DNA from: Plantago elongata | Lineage: Eukaryota > Streptophyta > Magnoliopsida > Lamiales > Plantaginaceae | NCBI GenBank assembly: GCA_036897095.1 | Contig: JAYMSP010000010.1 | Span: 1-64,000, forward strand | DNA: 64,000 bases | Reading direction: 5' to 3' | Shown: positions 53,964 through 64,000 of the stretch, piece by piece | Layout: the number at the start of each line of letters is the position of its first letter | Numbering within the stretch: the first letter of the stretch is position 1 | The notes under the pieces: model-generated | What the model saw: the letters and a program-made list of their open reading frames with translations, nothing else | Told to the model about the DNA's origin: nothing | Databases searched by the model: none | Program-made: the position numbers and the translations under genes

Positions 53964-55832
53964 TCAACGCCAAGCTGACGCGACAGTAATCGTCCGTCCC
54001 ATCCACCCGAAGCATATCCCACCAGACTTCTCCTCCACACTAAAACCCGGGTTGCCACGTGTCCCCGAGCGCAGCTTCACCTTCAGGGAGTCACTCACGA
54101 GTTGACTCATCAGACGCGGCTGAAACCCGGCCATACTCATCCTAGCCCGCCACTTGCCGAACACCTCACACCTCTCCACACGCTCCCTGCCCTCACACGC
54201 AACCGAGTTCGCCAGCTTCCGACCGAGTCCTTCCTCGATCTTGACCTGGTCCGCGTTGTCCCTAGCGATCGTCTTGTCCAAAGAATCGAACAACGCCCCG
54301 TAGTGATCCCACGCGTCCTTCACGCGCGTGGTTAGTGGAGCAGTGTTGCAATTCATTTCCTGCTCCACAAGAGTCATTACAACCGGTGACAACCCCTTCA
54401 CGCGCCGTAAAAGCTCGTCGCGGAGATTCTCGGTCGTTACGCTTTCATCTGGGAGTTTATACAGCTTGAACGCGAAGTTCACCACCAGTGCTTCATCACC
54501 TTCCACTCCCAACTTCTCACGGCTCAACTCACTCACATTCAAATTCTTCACGTCGAAATTGAAACAAATTCCAACTTTCTGAGCTAATGACTTCAAAACA
54601 TCTCCAATTGCTCTCATCTTCTCCTCGCCAAAACCCGAAAAACTCGTAATCCTCAGCTCCGTCCTCGAATCATTACCCTTGTTCGCAGAAGCAAGCGCGT
54701 GGAGCAAATGCATGTACTGCCCGCCTTGCCCGATATCGAAATCAACTACGTGAATTCTCCGAAAACCGTTCTCCGATGCCGCTTCCAGTATAGCCAAATT
54801 AGCCGCCATGAACCCAAGTTTGAAACACGGCGACACTTCATACAACATTTGCGTTGAGAAACCGTGCTCTTTCGAATGAAGAGCAGTCGACCACTCCGCA
54901 CTGCGCGTGTCACTCACGCGCGACTTTAGAGCGGTAACCATATAACAGGCAAGCCTCTGTTCCGAAGTCCCTTTCGAATTCGCCACTTGCTGTAGGCGCG
55001 TGAGTATTTCACTCGCAACCTCCGGCTTCCCGTCACACACGGCTGTAGCGGCATCGATCATCGACTGCTTTAAACATACAGGAGGAGAAGCTGAGGTTGA
55101 AGAACATGAGGAGGAAGATGAGGTAGGAGATGGAGTAACTGGATTGTTACTGTTATTGTTGTTGTTTCGGGTCGGGCTTTTCATGAGGCTCTGGATCGTC
55201 TCTGACCATTCACTGTTTGTGTTCGTAACAACCGAAACAGTTTCGCCATTTTCATCTTCTTCATCTCCTAAAAGCTGCTTTTCCAGCTCGAGCAGGTGGT
55301 TATCCATCATCGTCTTCTTCTCCATCTGCTTATCCTGACCAGGTAATACCATGCCCGAATTGTTCCAATTCGGCAAATTAGGCAACGAGAACACATTATT
55401 AACGACGTTTCTCGGCAAATTCGAGAACCGATTCTGATTCACAATCGGAAATCCGTATCCAGACCCGATAGAACTCGACGAATTCGAAGAAACCGGAGAG
55501 AAATCTACTGGAGAAAGAGTCGAAATCGGAGAAGCATGCTGCTGGTAAATTGAATTAGGCCTCTGCTTCACGTTTCTGAGATAGAGAGCCAAATTCTGCT
55601 GGCTCTGCTGGTAATCGGAGAGAGAGCGTTTTCCGATGAGGTCAGGGCGGCGGATCTGTGCAGCAGGGTCGGGTAACAGGCCGGAGAGAGGCGAACGGAA
55701 GGGAAACTGCTGCTGCTGAGGCTGCTGTGAGGTGGCGAGGAGGCTGTTTGTGTTGAAGATGAAAGGATTGTTTACGTTGTTGGTGGCGTTGTTCATGTTG
55801 GTGGATCTGCCGAAGAAGTCACCGGAAGACAT
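53964..55832 (-). CDS. SCL8: GRAS-family transcription regulator, SCARECROW-like 8 type
   Basis: Intronless, 622 residues, like most GRAS genes. The first 240 residues are low-complexity (Asn, Gln and Ser runs) and include KRSLSDYQQSQQNLALYLRN, typical of the SCL8 group. The GRAS domain follows: the first Leu-rich region with MIDAATAVCDGKPEVASEIL, the VHIID-type motif IHVVDFDIGQGGQYMHLLHA, a second Leu-rich part, FAFKLYKLPDESV, the VVMTLVEQEMN stretch, and the C-terminal SAW region with WRARMSMAGFQPRLMSQL and GRTITVASAWR. GRAS proteins act in the nucleus as co-regulators; the targets of the SCL8 group are poorly known. The first ATG is chosen. Confidence 0.94.
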   Translation of the reverse strand: MSSGDFFGRSTNMNNATNNVNNPFIFNTNSLLATSQQPQQQQFPFRSPLSGLLPDPAAQIRRPDLIGKRSLSDYQQSQQNLALYLRNVKQRPNSIYQQHASPISTLSPVDFSPVSSNSSSSIGSGYGFPIVNQNRFSNLPRNVVNNVFSLPNLPNWNNSGMVLPGQDKQMEKKTMMDNHLLELEKQLLGDEEDENGETVSVVTNTNSEWSETIQSLMKSPTRNNNNNSNNPVTPSPTSSSSSCSSTSASPPVCLKQSMIDAATAVCDGKPEVASEILTRLQQVANSKGTSEQRLACYMVTALKSRVSDTRSAEWSTALHSKEHGFSTQMLYEVSPCFKLGFMAANLAILEAASENGFRRIHVVDFDIGQGGQYMHLLHALASANKGNDSRTELRITSFSGFGEEKMRAIGDVLKSLAQKVGICFNFDVKNLNVSELSREKLGVEGDEALVVNFAFKLYKLPDESVTTENLRDELLRRVKGLSPVVMTLVEQEMNCNTAPLTTRVKDAWDHYGALFDSLDKTIARDNADQVKIEEGLGRKLANSVACEGRERVERCEVFGKWRARMSMAGFQPRLMSQLVSDSLKVKLRSGTRGNPGFSVEEKSGGICFGWMGRTITVASAWR

Positions 55833-57023
55833 GGTGGTTGGTGGTTTTAACAGTGGAAAGGTGGATTCTGCATTTTGGAGGAGAAAAAGGGTAAAAGTAT
55901 TCTCTTTCTGGTTTTTAGAGAGAGAAAGGATGGATTTGGGAGTGTTGGAATGAGATTGTTGGCAATTTAAGAGATGGAGATTGGGAATTCAGGAGGACGT
56001 GTTTGGTTGGTGTTGGTGATTTTCAGTAAGTTTGTTGGTTGGAGGTCTTCGTGAATGGAGGATGGAGATGGTTATATCATTTTAATTTAACATGTTTTAA
56101 CCCTCGAATGGTATGGTAAATATATGACGTGACATAGTTTTTTTAAATACATGGTACATAATAAACTCGTAAATATTGAATTGACAGAGTTATTAGTTAT
56201 ATCAAACATCCCGTGAGATATTTTTCACGTTCGTTTAGCTTGTATTCTACGCGGCTATGTGAAAATGAGGATGAAGGAGGACTATTCCATGTTTGAATTT
56301 ATCATTTGCGCTTTTGCCGCGTTGAGTTGAAATCACTTTGGCGCGTTTTGGAACTTTTACGTGTTGGATACGACACATGGATGGATTCGTTTGGAATGGG
56401 TAGATTTCGTTAATGTTGCTTGTTTTTCTTATTCGTGTTAATAACTTTCTATAGGAGGCATTTCAATTGCTTTAAGTTTAAGATCGGATCAATCTAGAAA
56501 CCGTCAAAGCCACAAATCCTAGTAAAGGCAATTTTCGCATAGATCACTATTCGTATTTCGAAAAGATCTATCTTTTATTAAGTGTCTTTGTAATTTCAAA
56601 ATGACATCAATTAATAATATATTTTTCAGTACGTCTCAAATTTATATTTTTAGCTTTGACAATTTAGGATCGTAATGAAACAACTGTAACTCAAAGATGT
56701 GAAGATCACTGATTGACCAACATCATACACATACTGCTAACTTAACAGTAGTATCCATATAGTATTTGGTAACATATTTTAATAAAGTAAGTAATTGAAA
56801 TGTGAATTTTGAATTTAATATTAACAACTATGAAATATTTATTGTACATTAAGTAAAATAATTAAAATAATCCCAAATATCTCACATTAACCAAATTTAA
56901 TACCTAATTTGTGGAATTCAAATTTTATTAAATATTAGTGTATCATATATACATCGAATATAAAAAGATAATTTTTCCAGTCCTAAATATATCGATCTCT
57001 GCGTATGAAATTTGTGCTTAAGA
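55833..57023. other. GRAS promoter side and intergenic
   Basis: A short GA-rich leader lies within about 250 bp of the ATG. No other gene seen. Confidence 0.5.
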
Positions 57024-57119
57024 CTGTGTTCTATTCAATTGAGATTTATTTAATTAAATATAATTGAATTGAATTGGACTAAATTAAACTGAATTGATTT
57101 TAAGTTGAATAGAACACAT
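57024..57119. mobile_element. Pentamer MITE, copy 3 (short)
   Basis: Left end CTGTGTTCTATTCAATTGAG and right end TTTTAAGTTGAATAGAACAC are good inverted repeats around a 50-bp centre with GAATT pentamers. This is the clearest view of the family's termini. Confidence 0.75.
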
Positions 57120-57689
57120 CATAAATCTTACCTCCTTTGAAAATCTTTTTCAATTATATATAAATTAAGTTCTCACCCCAGTTTCATTACGGTGATACGC
57201 ATATTGTGTTTGTAATCACAAACGACCTCGTTGATGAAAACTAGAGTTGAGCTCATTTCTGAAGCCAAACACATCCTAAATCCTAGTGCAGCTGTACGTG
57301 GAGTCCAGGTGGTTTAAAATTTTAGTTTTACCCCCGGTTTGCAGTACAACTAACTTTAAAATTTGAAAACAAGAGAAAGAAAGAAAAATGCTGTCAAATT
57401 ACCAGAGATCCTGTACGCTTGTCACCGTTCCCAGCCGTAGATGATTGCGTCTGCTTTTGGTTTTTGGGATGATCAACGGCTCAGATTTAGTGCCAAGCCG
57501 CTAAGGTAAACGCGCTGCATACATCACGTGAGTGACACACGCAGGTTTCGTGAGATGAAGAATAAGAAGAATCTAATCATGTCAAGTCATGATGTGAATC
57601 AATATAGTGCTAAGAAACTCATAAAGTTGTTAGCTTTGTAACTGCCGATATTTACAACAAATAAAAAATCTATATGCGATAAGCCGAAT

Positions 57690-58125
57690 ACAGGTTAGAC
57701 TATATTATATTTAATTTAAAATTAATTTAGTTACATTCAGTTCAGACTTGCTTAGTTATAATTTAATAATTTACTCCAGTTCAGTTCCATTTAGCTTAAT
57801 TGTATTCTCTTCAACTTAAAATTAATTTAGTTCAGTTCATTTTAGTCCAGTTTAGTTAAGTTCAGTTCAGTTCAGCTCGACTTAATTATAATTTATACCT
57901 TACTTCAGTTTCAATTTAGTTAAATTCTGTTCAATTCAGTTCAGTTCAATGCAGTTCATTAATTTTGAGTTTAAGAGAACACAACCTTAGTTCAGTAAAT
58001 TTAAGTTGAAGAGAATGTATACCTTACTTCAGTTCAGTTCAGTTCAGTTCAGTTCAGTTCAGTTCAGTTCATTAAATTCAAGTTCAATTCGGTATATTAA
58101 ATTTCAATTGAAAATAACATAGCAT
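57690..58125. repeat. Compound pentamer-MITE cluster
   Basis: Several overlapping or nested members of the pentamer family lie together. Phrases such as CTCTTCAACTTAAAATTAAT and TAAGTTGAAGAGAATGTATA recur in both directions, with an (AGTTC)n array of about eight units at 58028-58073. Confidence 0.7.
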
Positions 58126-60422
58126 TGGTAATTTATAAATATTAAACGACTGATTTTTATAACTATTTTAAATCACTATTTAACATGTATTTATATTTTA
58201 CATGCAACTATAAATTATAATGATATAATATTATTCCACTCGATAAATCAAGTTGATGTTAATTTTACGAAGGAAAAACCTAAATTTTTCATCAAATCAA
58301 GATTTTATTCTATTTGATTTTTATAACTAAATATTATGTTTCTATGATATTCGTAATTAAAATAAATAATGTTTGTCACATACCGCAAAAGCTGTATCAA
58401 TTTTATAATTTAATTAAGGGTTAAATATAATAAATGTGTTTGGGTGAAATCCAGCTGATGAATTGAAAATTCTAACTACTTATGTAAGATTCTTTTAAGC
58501 ATAATTCATTTATAACTTGAACTACTAGATTTAGAGTTGAAGCCTTTTATTCTTTCTGTACTGCACTGTTCACAATAAATTTTATGGTAGATGGGTGCAA
58601 AAGACACATATTTTGAGATATTAACGTGACTGTAACATACCATTGGTGTTTATACCAGTTAATCAACATGTGAATACAAAGATGTTGCCATGATTATAAT
58701 ATACTACAATACGAATACGTCACCCGATACTATGTATTATTAAAACGTAAACTCCAACTCTCATAACACGAGTATTATAACCTTCATACAAGACGTGCAA
58801 AAAATACAAATGGATATCGAGTCATACAAGTAAACAACGCACAATGTGATCCGTGCATGATACATCATATATCCACAGTTATATTATAGATCATTCATTT
58901 GTAATATGATGTGGGCTTGAGTGGTGCGCAAAATTTATATTCTTACAGTCACCTAAAAAAAGTGATGCGTTGTATATGTCATTTTCTTAAACTCAATCAA
59001 GGAAATTTAAACAATGGAACATTTTTATCAACAATATTCCAATCAATTAGATTAAAAGCGATTTCAATTGAGTTTATAACACATATCGCCATGACAGTAC
59101 TACTATGTAATTTGTTTAACCAAATGTGGAAAATAAGACACCTTTTTCATCGATGAGATGAAACATTGACATGATAACTAACTTGCTCCACCCTTTGCCC
59201 ATGCTTTATCCCTTATTAATACGACTTAATATCGCAACTACCCAACCAATTGTGTGGTGCAAAAACAATTCTCCATATTGCTCCAACTCTTCCTCATCAA
59301 ACAAGTATCTCCTCTGCCTTCCCACGGAACATAAAATCATTCCACTTAATTAATTGTGAAAGAGTACTTATAATCTATCATTTCATACGGTACGATACAA
59401 TTTCAAAACATTACTTAAAAACAGTATATATATAATCGGTTAGAGTTTTCAACTCTCATCCGTAACAAACACTAGGATAAACTAGTTGGGAGATGGAAAC
59501 ATTACCAAAACTGGTAGGATGATGTTGGCATTCACGTTGCAACCAAATCATTGAAATCTTTCGCTGGTAGAATTATTTATTAGTCGAGAAAAAATTACAT
59601 ATTATTGTTAAAACGAACAAATTAATTGTGGAGTGTATCTATACATATAACAAATGTGAATATGGGTTTGTTAGAGTTTAGGTGACCCAAACAAAGCACA
59701 TTTTACACTTAGTTATATGTAGAACCATCATTTTCAAAGACTTGATTTTATTTGTTAGAAATAAAACTTTAGATATCAAGAGAAGTGACATAGTAAATTG
59801 CTTATTCTTCTTTATGCTAAATATTATGTTGATGTACATTGCAATACTTTAATGTGTTGTAATACATATGAGTTTCAGTTATATAATACACAAAATATCA
59901 AGATCCACGTGCATCTTGTAAAACCTAGTTGGCTCATTTGAAAAACCAATTCAGCTACGGAAATGATAGTAAAATCTAGCTTAATACATTCAGTGCACCA
60001 GATTAGAAGTTTAAGGGTGCACGCATACAAAACTTACTGGGCAGATTGCATCGGATTTAAAACTTTAGGTATTCAATATTTAAATAACTGGGCCCAAATA
60101 TATAACATATATGCAAATAGTCAAATATTAGAGGGGCCAAGTGCAAGTTTCCCAAAGTGAATGGAAAAATAAAAATTGGAACATCGAGGTATTTGGAAAT
60201 GTCAAGAAAGAAGTTGCCCGAAAAAATGAGGTACGTTCCCTCTATCATATAAATTACAATTTGTCATTTTCATCATTTTTAACTTCACACTTTATTAAAT
60301 TCACCATTATATTTTTACTTAATAATTTTCATTTTTCAATCACTATATAATTGTTTTAGAATAACAACTAAAATCCAAAAACGCGACTAAAAAGACTGAT
60401 TGAAAAATAATTAAAATTAAAA
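58126..60422. other. Intergenic, no gene seen
   Basis: AT-rich; open frames here lack domains and splice support. Confidence 0.6.
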
Positions 60423-60476
60423 AATTTAATTCAAATTGTCTGTTTTGTATACAAAAAGGACAATTTGAATTAAATT
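60423..60476. repeat. 54-bp near-perfect hairpin
   Basis: The arms AATTTAATTCAAATTGTC and GACAATTTGAATTAAATT are perfect inverted copies of 18 bases. Between them TTTTGTATACAAAA is itself a palindrome, so the whole stretch folds with only two unpaired base pairs. Confidence 0.85.
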
Positions 60477-60540
60477 TCTCAATTGACGTTGATTCCCAAA
60501 CATAAGTTAGAAGCATAATTATATTAGAATTTTTTAATCG

Positions 60541-61399
60541 TGATAATTATATTAGAATTTCTTAATCGTGGTATTTAGAAGTATTATTGAATTAGAATTC
60601 ATTATTATATCTAACTATACATACATGTACATATATATAAAATTGATGAATGAGAAGAGGCAGGAAAAATAGTTCTTTCATGGTATCAGGGTCATGTAAG
60701 CCCTCCAACGAGCATTAGTCATGTCTCTCCACTTTTCACTCAATTAATTTCGTGAATAAAAGACATTTTTTTGTATAGCTTGACAACATAGCGCAGTCCG
60801 AGGAAAATGGAGTTTCCCGGGATTTAAACGTTGGATCATCACGAAATTTTGACAGCAACAAGATAACTCGTGGAACTACAATCTGGACGGTGGAGATCGG
60901 AATCAAATCAGGTTTAATAGGTCAAACTACACTCTTAGTTAAGCAACAAATTACTGAAAATTATGATCCGATCTCGTAAGATATCTTCACCAGGTAATCT
61001 CTCATCTTTGTCCTCATTGTAATCAATGTGATTATCATTGCTCATACCTCTTTCGTATCCTTTATCCCCTTTATCTTCCACTGAAAAACTCACATATATA
61101 GAGCCTCACGTTCGATATATTCACGTATATACAGTACCTCACGTTCGTATACCTCTTTCGAGTTCTCATTTGATCCAACAGTCCAATGTTGTCGATCATC
61201 TCCCGTGTTCAAACAGCTTTTTTTAATATGTCGAACTTCTCATCTGATCAAACAATCCACTGTTATCGATAGAATTCCTTAATGTTAGTACTTATAAGTA
61301 TTATTGAATTAAGTTTTATTATTATATCTAATTATACCTACCTGTGCATATATATATAAGATTGATGAATAAGAAGAGGCAGGAAAAATAATTCTTTCA
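60541..61399 (+). mobile_element. Small LTR-type fossil (TRIM-like)
   Basis: Two direct repeats of about 140 bp, near 60541-60680 and 61261-61399, share the end GAAGAGGCAGGAAAAATA and TTCTTTCA. Directly after the first lies TGGTATCAGGGTC, the initiator-tRNA-type primer-binding site used by Ty1/copia elements. The interior is under 600 bp and has no gag or pol, so it is a non-autonomous miniature element, broken and clearly not recent since the repeats differ at many sites. Outer borders are approximate and no target duplication was found. Confidence 0.7.
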
Positions 61400-61463
61400 A
61401 TATATATTTAATATGATTATGAATTTTAATTGTTAATCAAATAGATAACATGTATATTATTTA

Positions 61464-61713
61464 GGGCTGATTGGAGTAGCATCCAATGCCCGTTTGGATG
61501 CTACTCGGGAATTTTGTGTTTGTTATGGCATTTAAATGTTGAAGATCGAAATGCCTCTACAGTAGCAACATTTTTCTCTACCTATATAACAACCTATAAT
61601 ACCCTATCAAATTACAATTTTATACAAAACACAATTTTAACAATTCCACTACAATTCTGATCACTATTCAGACATTTAAATCGGGATATTTAAGTCACAT
61701 GTCAATCGGCCCC
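61464..61713. mobile_element. TWA-flanked MITE, longer subtype
   Basis: A 250-bp element flanked by TTA (61461-61463, 61714-61716). The left end GGGCTGATTGG and the right end, reverse-complemented GGGGCCGATTGACATG, match the ends of TWA-MITE copies 1-3. The inside is mostly different but keeps AAAACACAATTTTA. A perfect 13-bp hairpin occupies the left end (61474-61506). Confidence 0.7.
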
Positions 61714-63919
61714 TTAACATTTTGCAATGTTATCACCACTTTATCAACATAAATTATTTATCATATTCAATTTACTTAATAATAATTATGTGGATTCAAA
61801 GTGTATAATATTACGGATATGGAAGAAATGAAATCATAACGGCATGAAATAGATCTGCAATACTACAAGAAGCAGTTTGATAACGGAACAGCAACACATG
61901 AAAAGACATTCTCCGAGGAAATGACGACAGCAAAGTCCTGAAGTGGACCCACATAAGCTTATTACACGTCTTACTTACTCTCCAGCTTCTTTACCGGTTT
62001 CTCCGGTAACCGGTTGAAGCTTTTACGTTCGTGTCGATCACGCGCATCCGAGTTGACTTTATATGATTATTGATAGAAATGTTGAAAAAGATTGGGTGAA
62101 GGACACAAATGCACGTGGAAATTCCGTTCATACATTTATCTATTACTCTAATATCTCCCCCAACAACTATTATATATTTTCTTTATATATATCCCACTAA
62201 AAAAAATTTACTTTTATCTTTTACCAATATTTTCCAATAAATTTATAACTCATGTATATTTATACCTCAACATTTTACACTGCACATTAATTTTATAAAA
62301 AATCAAAGGTCATTTGTTCTGATATGAATGGAGTAGTAGCTAATGCCTATTAGTGTACCTTTCACCGGTTAAGGTTAAGAGAGTGTATCATTGATCGTTC
62401 AATAAAATTAAATCTTCGAATAATCAGACACAAGTTTAATCGTACATGCAATTACGATCGATCAATAGTAACCGTCCGGATCTTTTTAGGATTAGGATCT
62501 TCAACCATTTTTTACATTCACAAAATTAGAATTACTCGAGATCTTGATTAAGTGTCCTTATCACTTGAGGAGACAATCATGGCTCAAAGTTACTCGATCC
62601 GGATCATAAAATGAAAATAATTTAAAGAATTGCTTAAGGGCATAAATTACGAAAGCAAATTCAAGATCCTTCCAGCCAGCTTCATGGTCACGTTGTCACA
62701 ATATCAAAGTTGTTGATTTTAAAGTATGAACAATGCTACAAAATTGATTTAAATAAATACGTGGAGCAAATTGATTATAATAATGCGCGTGAAAATTAAA
62801 GAATCCTAATTAAACAATCACACTCATACATCGTTATGCACTGAGTATGTTGTGGTGTTATTTATTCTTCATTTTCTCTTTACTCTTAACGTATAAAGCT
62901 TTGGAATTTTCTTCCATCTTTGTGAATTTATTTGGACCCACTGATATATTGATTTTTGTTTATATATGTGTTAGATTCTTGGATCATACCGTCGATACAA
63001 ATATACAGTTGATACATCACTATAGACCAAAATATTTTGAATAGGAGGGTGTTTTGGATTAAACAAAAAAATACATGGAGAAACAGTTCCAAGTTCAATT
63101 TCCATTTATCTGGATAAGCGCACGTCTCATCGATTCATAAAAAACGAAATACTCAACTCGACTCAATAAAGTATACTGAATTTAACGAACTACCGAAAAA
63201 ACTAAAAATATCTGTTTGTTTTCATGTAGTAATATACAGACGTAGAATCAATTTCTCCTTTTTCTAAGGGATCCAACCAGGCAGCAAAAGATTAGGAGAA
63301 AAGCTACATATATATGAGGGCCCTGTTAGTTGCGTACATTGTGTTGCTTCTTCAACAAATTAAAAGTTGGCAAATCACACCATTAACGTACATTTGCCTA
63401 ACCATGCGATTTCTGGTATCACTATTTTACCATTTATTGTGTACCTAATCATAGAGTGAGCATGGGAGATGATACACAATTTCAAGTCGATATCGACTAA
63501 CAATTCTCACCTACGTAATTTAATTCGCGTAAGTACATTTTAATCTTTAATCATAGTTGATTGTATTGTCAATCATGACATACGAATGGTATAATAATGT
63601 TATAAACAATACTCATTCAAACTTGAGTGGAAAGAAAATAAAACACAATTGCACATGTTACAAAATCTGAAAGGGATCTTCATCATTCATTAGAGTCACT
63701 CGAGAATAGTGATTACTGAATAACTGGTTGATTCTTATTCCATCCCATAAATTCGAATACAATTCAATTATTCAACTTTAGTGGTAAATCGTTACTAAAT
63801 CGTGTAATTTACCCTAATTTAGTCTACAATAGATTGTATATCCTGCAGGAGGCTTCCTTTTAATGACATCAGCTCTATATAGATTCTTTGACCGACAAAT
63901 AAATAAATTAAAAGTGTGT
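61714..63919. other. Intergenic, no gene seen
   Basis: AT-rich. A 65-codon frame near 62847 is hydrophobic by composition only. No gene supported. Confidence 0.6.
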
Positions 63920-64000
63920 ATACTCAATTGAAAATTATTTCAGTTTAGTTCAATTCGATTTAGTTATAATTTATATTTTATTTCAGTTCAGTTCAGTCCA
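63920..64000. mobile_element. Pentamer MITE, copy 5, cut by the window edge
   Basis: Begins near ACTCAATTGAAAATTATTTC and continues into TTCAG pentamers with the TTATAATTTATATTTTATTT centre shared with the 57690 cluster. The right part lies outside the window. Confidence 0.55.

Noticed and set aside
55000-55338. 112-codon plus-strand frame with Glu-rich and Leu-rich runs
   Set aside because: Lies antisense within the GRAS coding exon and mirrors its Ser-rich codons.
62847-63044. 65-codon hydrophobic frame that looks like a membrane peptide
   Set aside because: AT-rich DNA read in this frame yields Phe, Ile and Leu by chance; no gene context.

Overview
The window is nuclear DNA of a flowering plant, most likely a eudicot. 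Signs are GT-AG introns of ordinary plant size, long 5'-UTR introns, AT-rich intergenic DNA full of MITEs, and plant-only proteins: a GRAS factor, a plastid beta-carotene hydroxylase, ferric-chelate reductase, plastid MinD, organellar prolyl-tRNA synthetase and a PATRONUS-type securin. I cannot fix the family; the many TTCAG-pentamer MITEs make me think of Caryophyllales, but that is a guess.

Layout. 1-1905: minus-strand GH28 polygalacturonase-like gene, cut by the left edge. 3100-4600: two relics of a cystatin-like gene in tandem. 6541-9175: three small TIR elements, the last about 100 bp from the TATA box of the beta-carotene hydroxylase gene (9441-11596, +). 13334-14345: LINE 3' fragment (-). 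15625-16583: plastid MinD (-) with an apparent one-base frameshift. 18430-20606: coiled-coil protein of unknown role (+). 21657-24750: ferric-chelate reductase (+). 25871-29354: large disordered RS/RG-rich nuclear protein (-). 30400-38300: gene-poor AT-rich DNA with degenerate repeats, a MITE, a plastid-type tRNA-Pro copy, a pentamer MITE and a tRNA-derived retroposon. 38383-39444: Ala/Lys-rich nuclear protein (-). 42499-46405: organellar ProRS (-). 47303-48293: securin (-) with a mitotic MSA element in its promoter. 53964-55832: GRAS protein of the SCL8 type (-). 56000-64000: no gene; MITEs, pentamer arrays, a strong hairpin and a small LTR-type fossil.

How the genes relate. They do not form an operon or a recognisable cluster. 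Three products (BCH, MinD, ProRS) go to plastids or plastids plus mitochondria, one is a membrane iron reductase, one is a cell-cycle inhibitor and the rest are nuclear or cell-wall proteins. Neighbourhood appears to be chance. The intron-exon models for BCH, FRO, ProRS, securin, the RS-rich protein and the visible part of the polygalacturonase close in phase at every junction.

I saw no clearly new biological system. The items most worth checking are the MSA element on the securin promoter, the MinD frameshift, the tRNA-derived retroposon with a perfect 16-bp target duplication, the plastid-type tRNA-Pro copy with a paired change in its acceptor stem, and the pentamer-rich MITE family.
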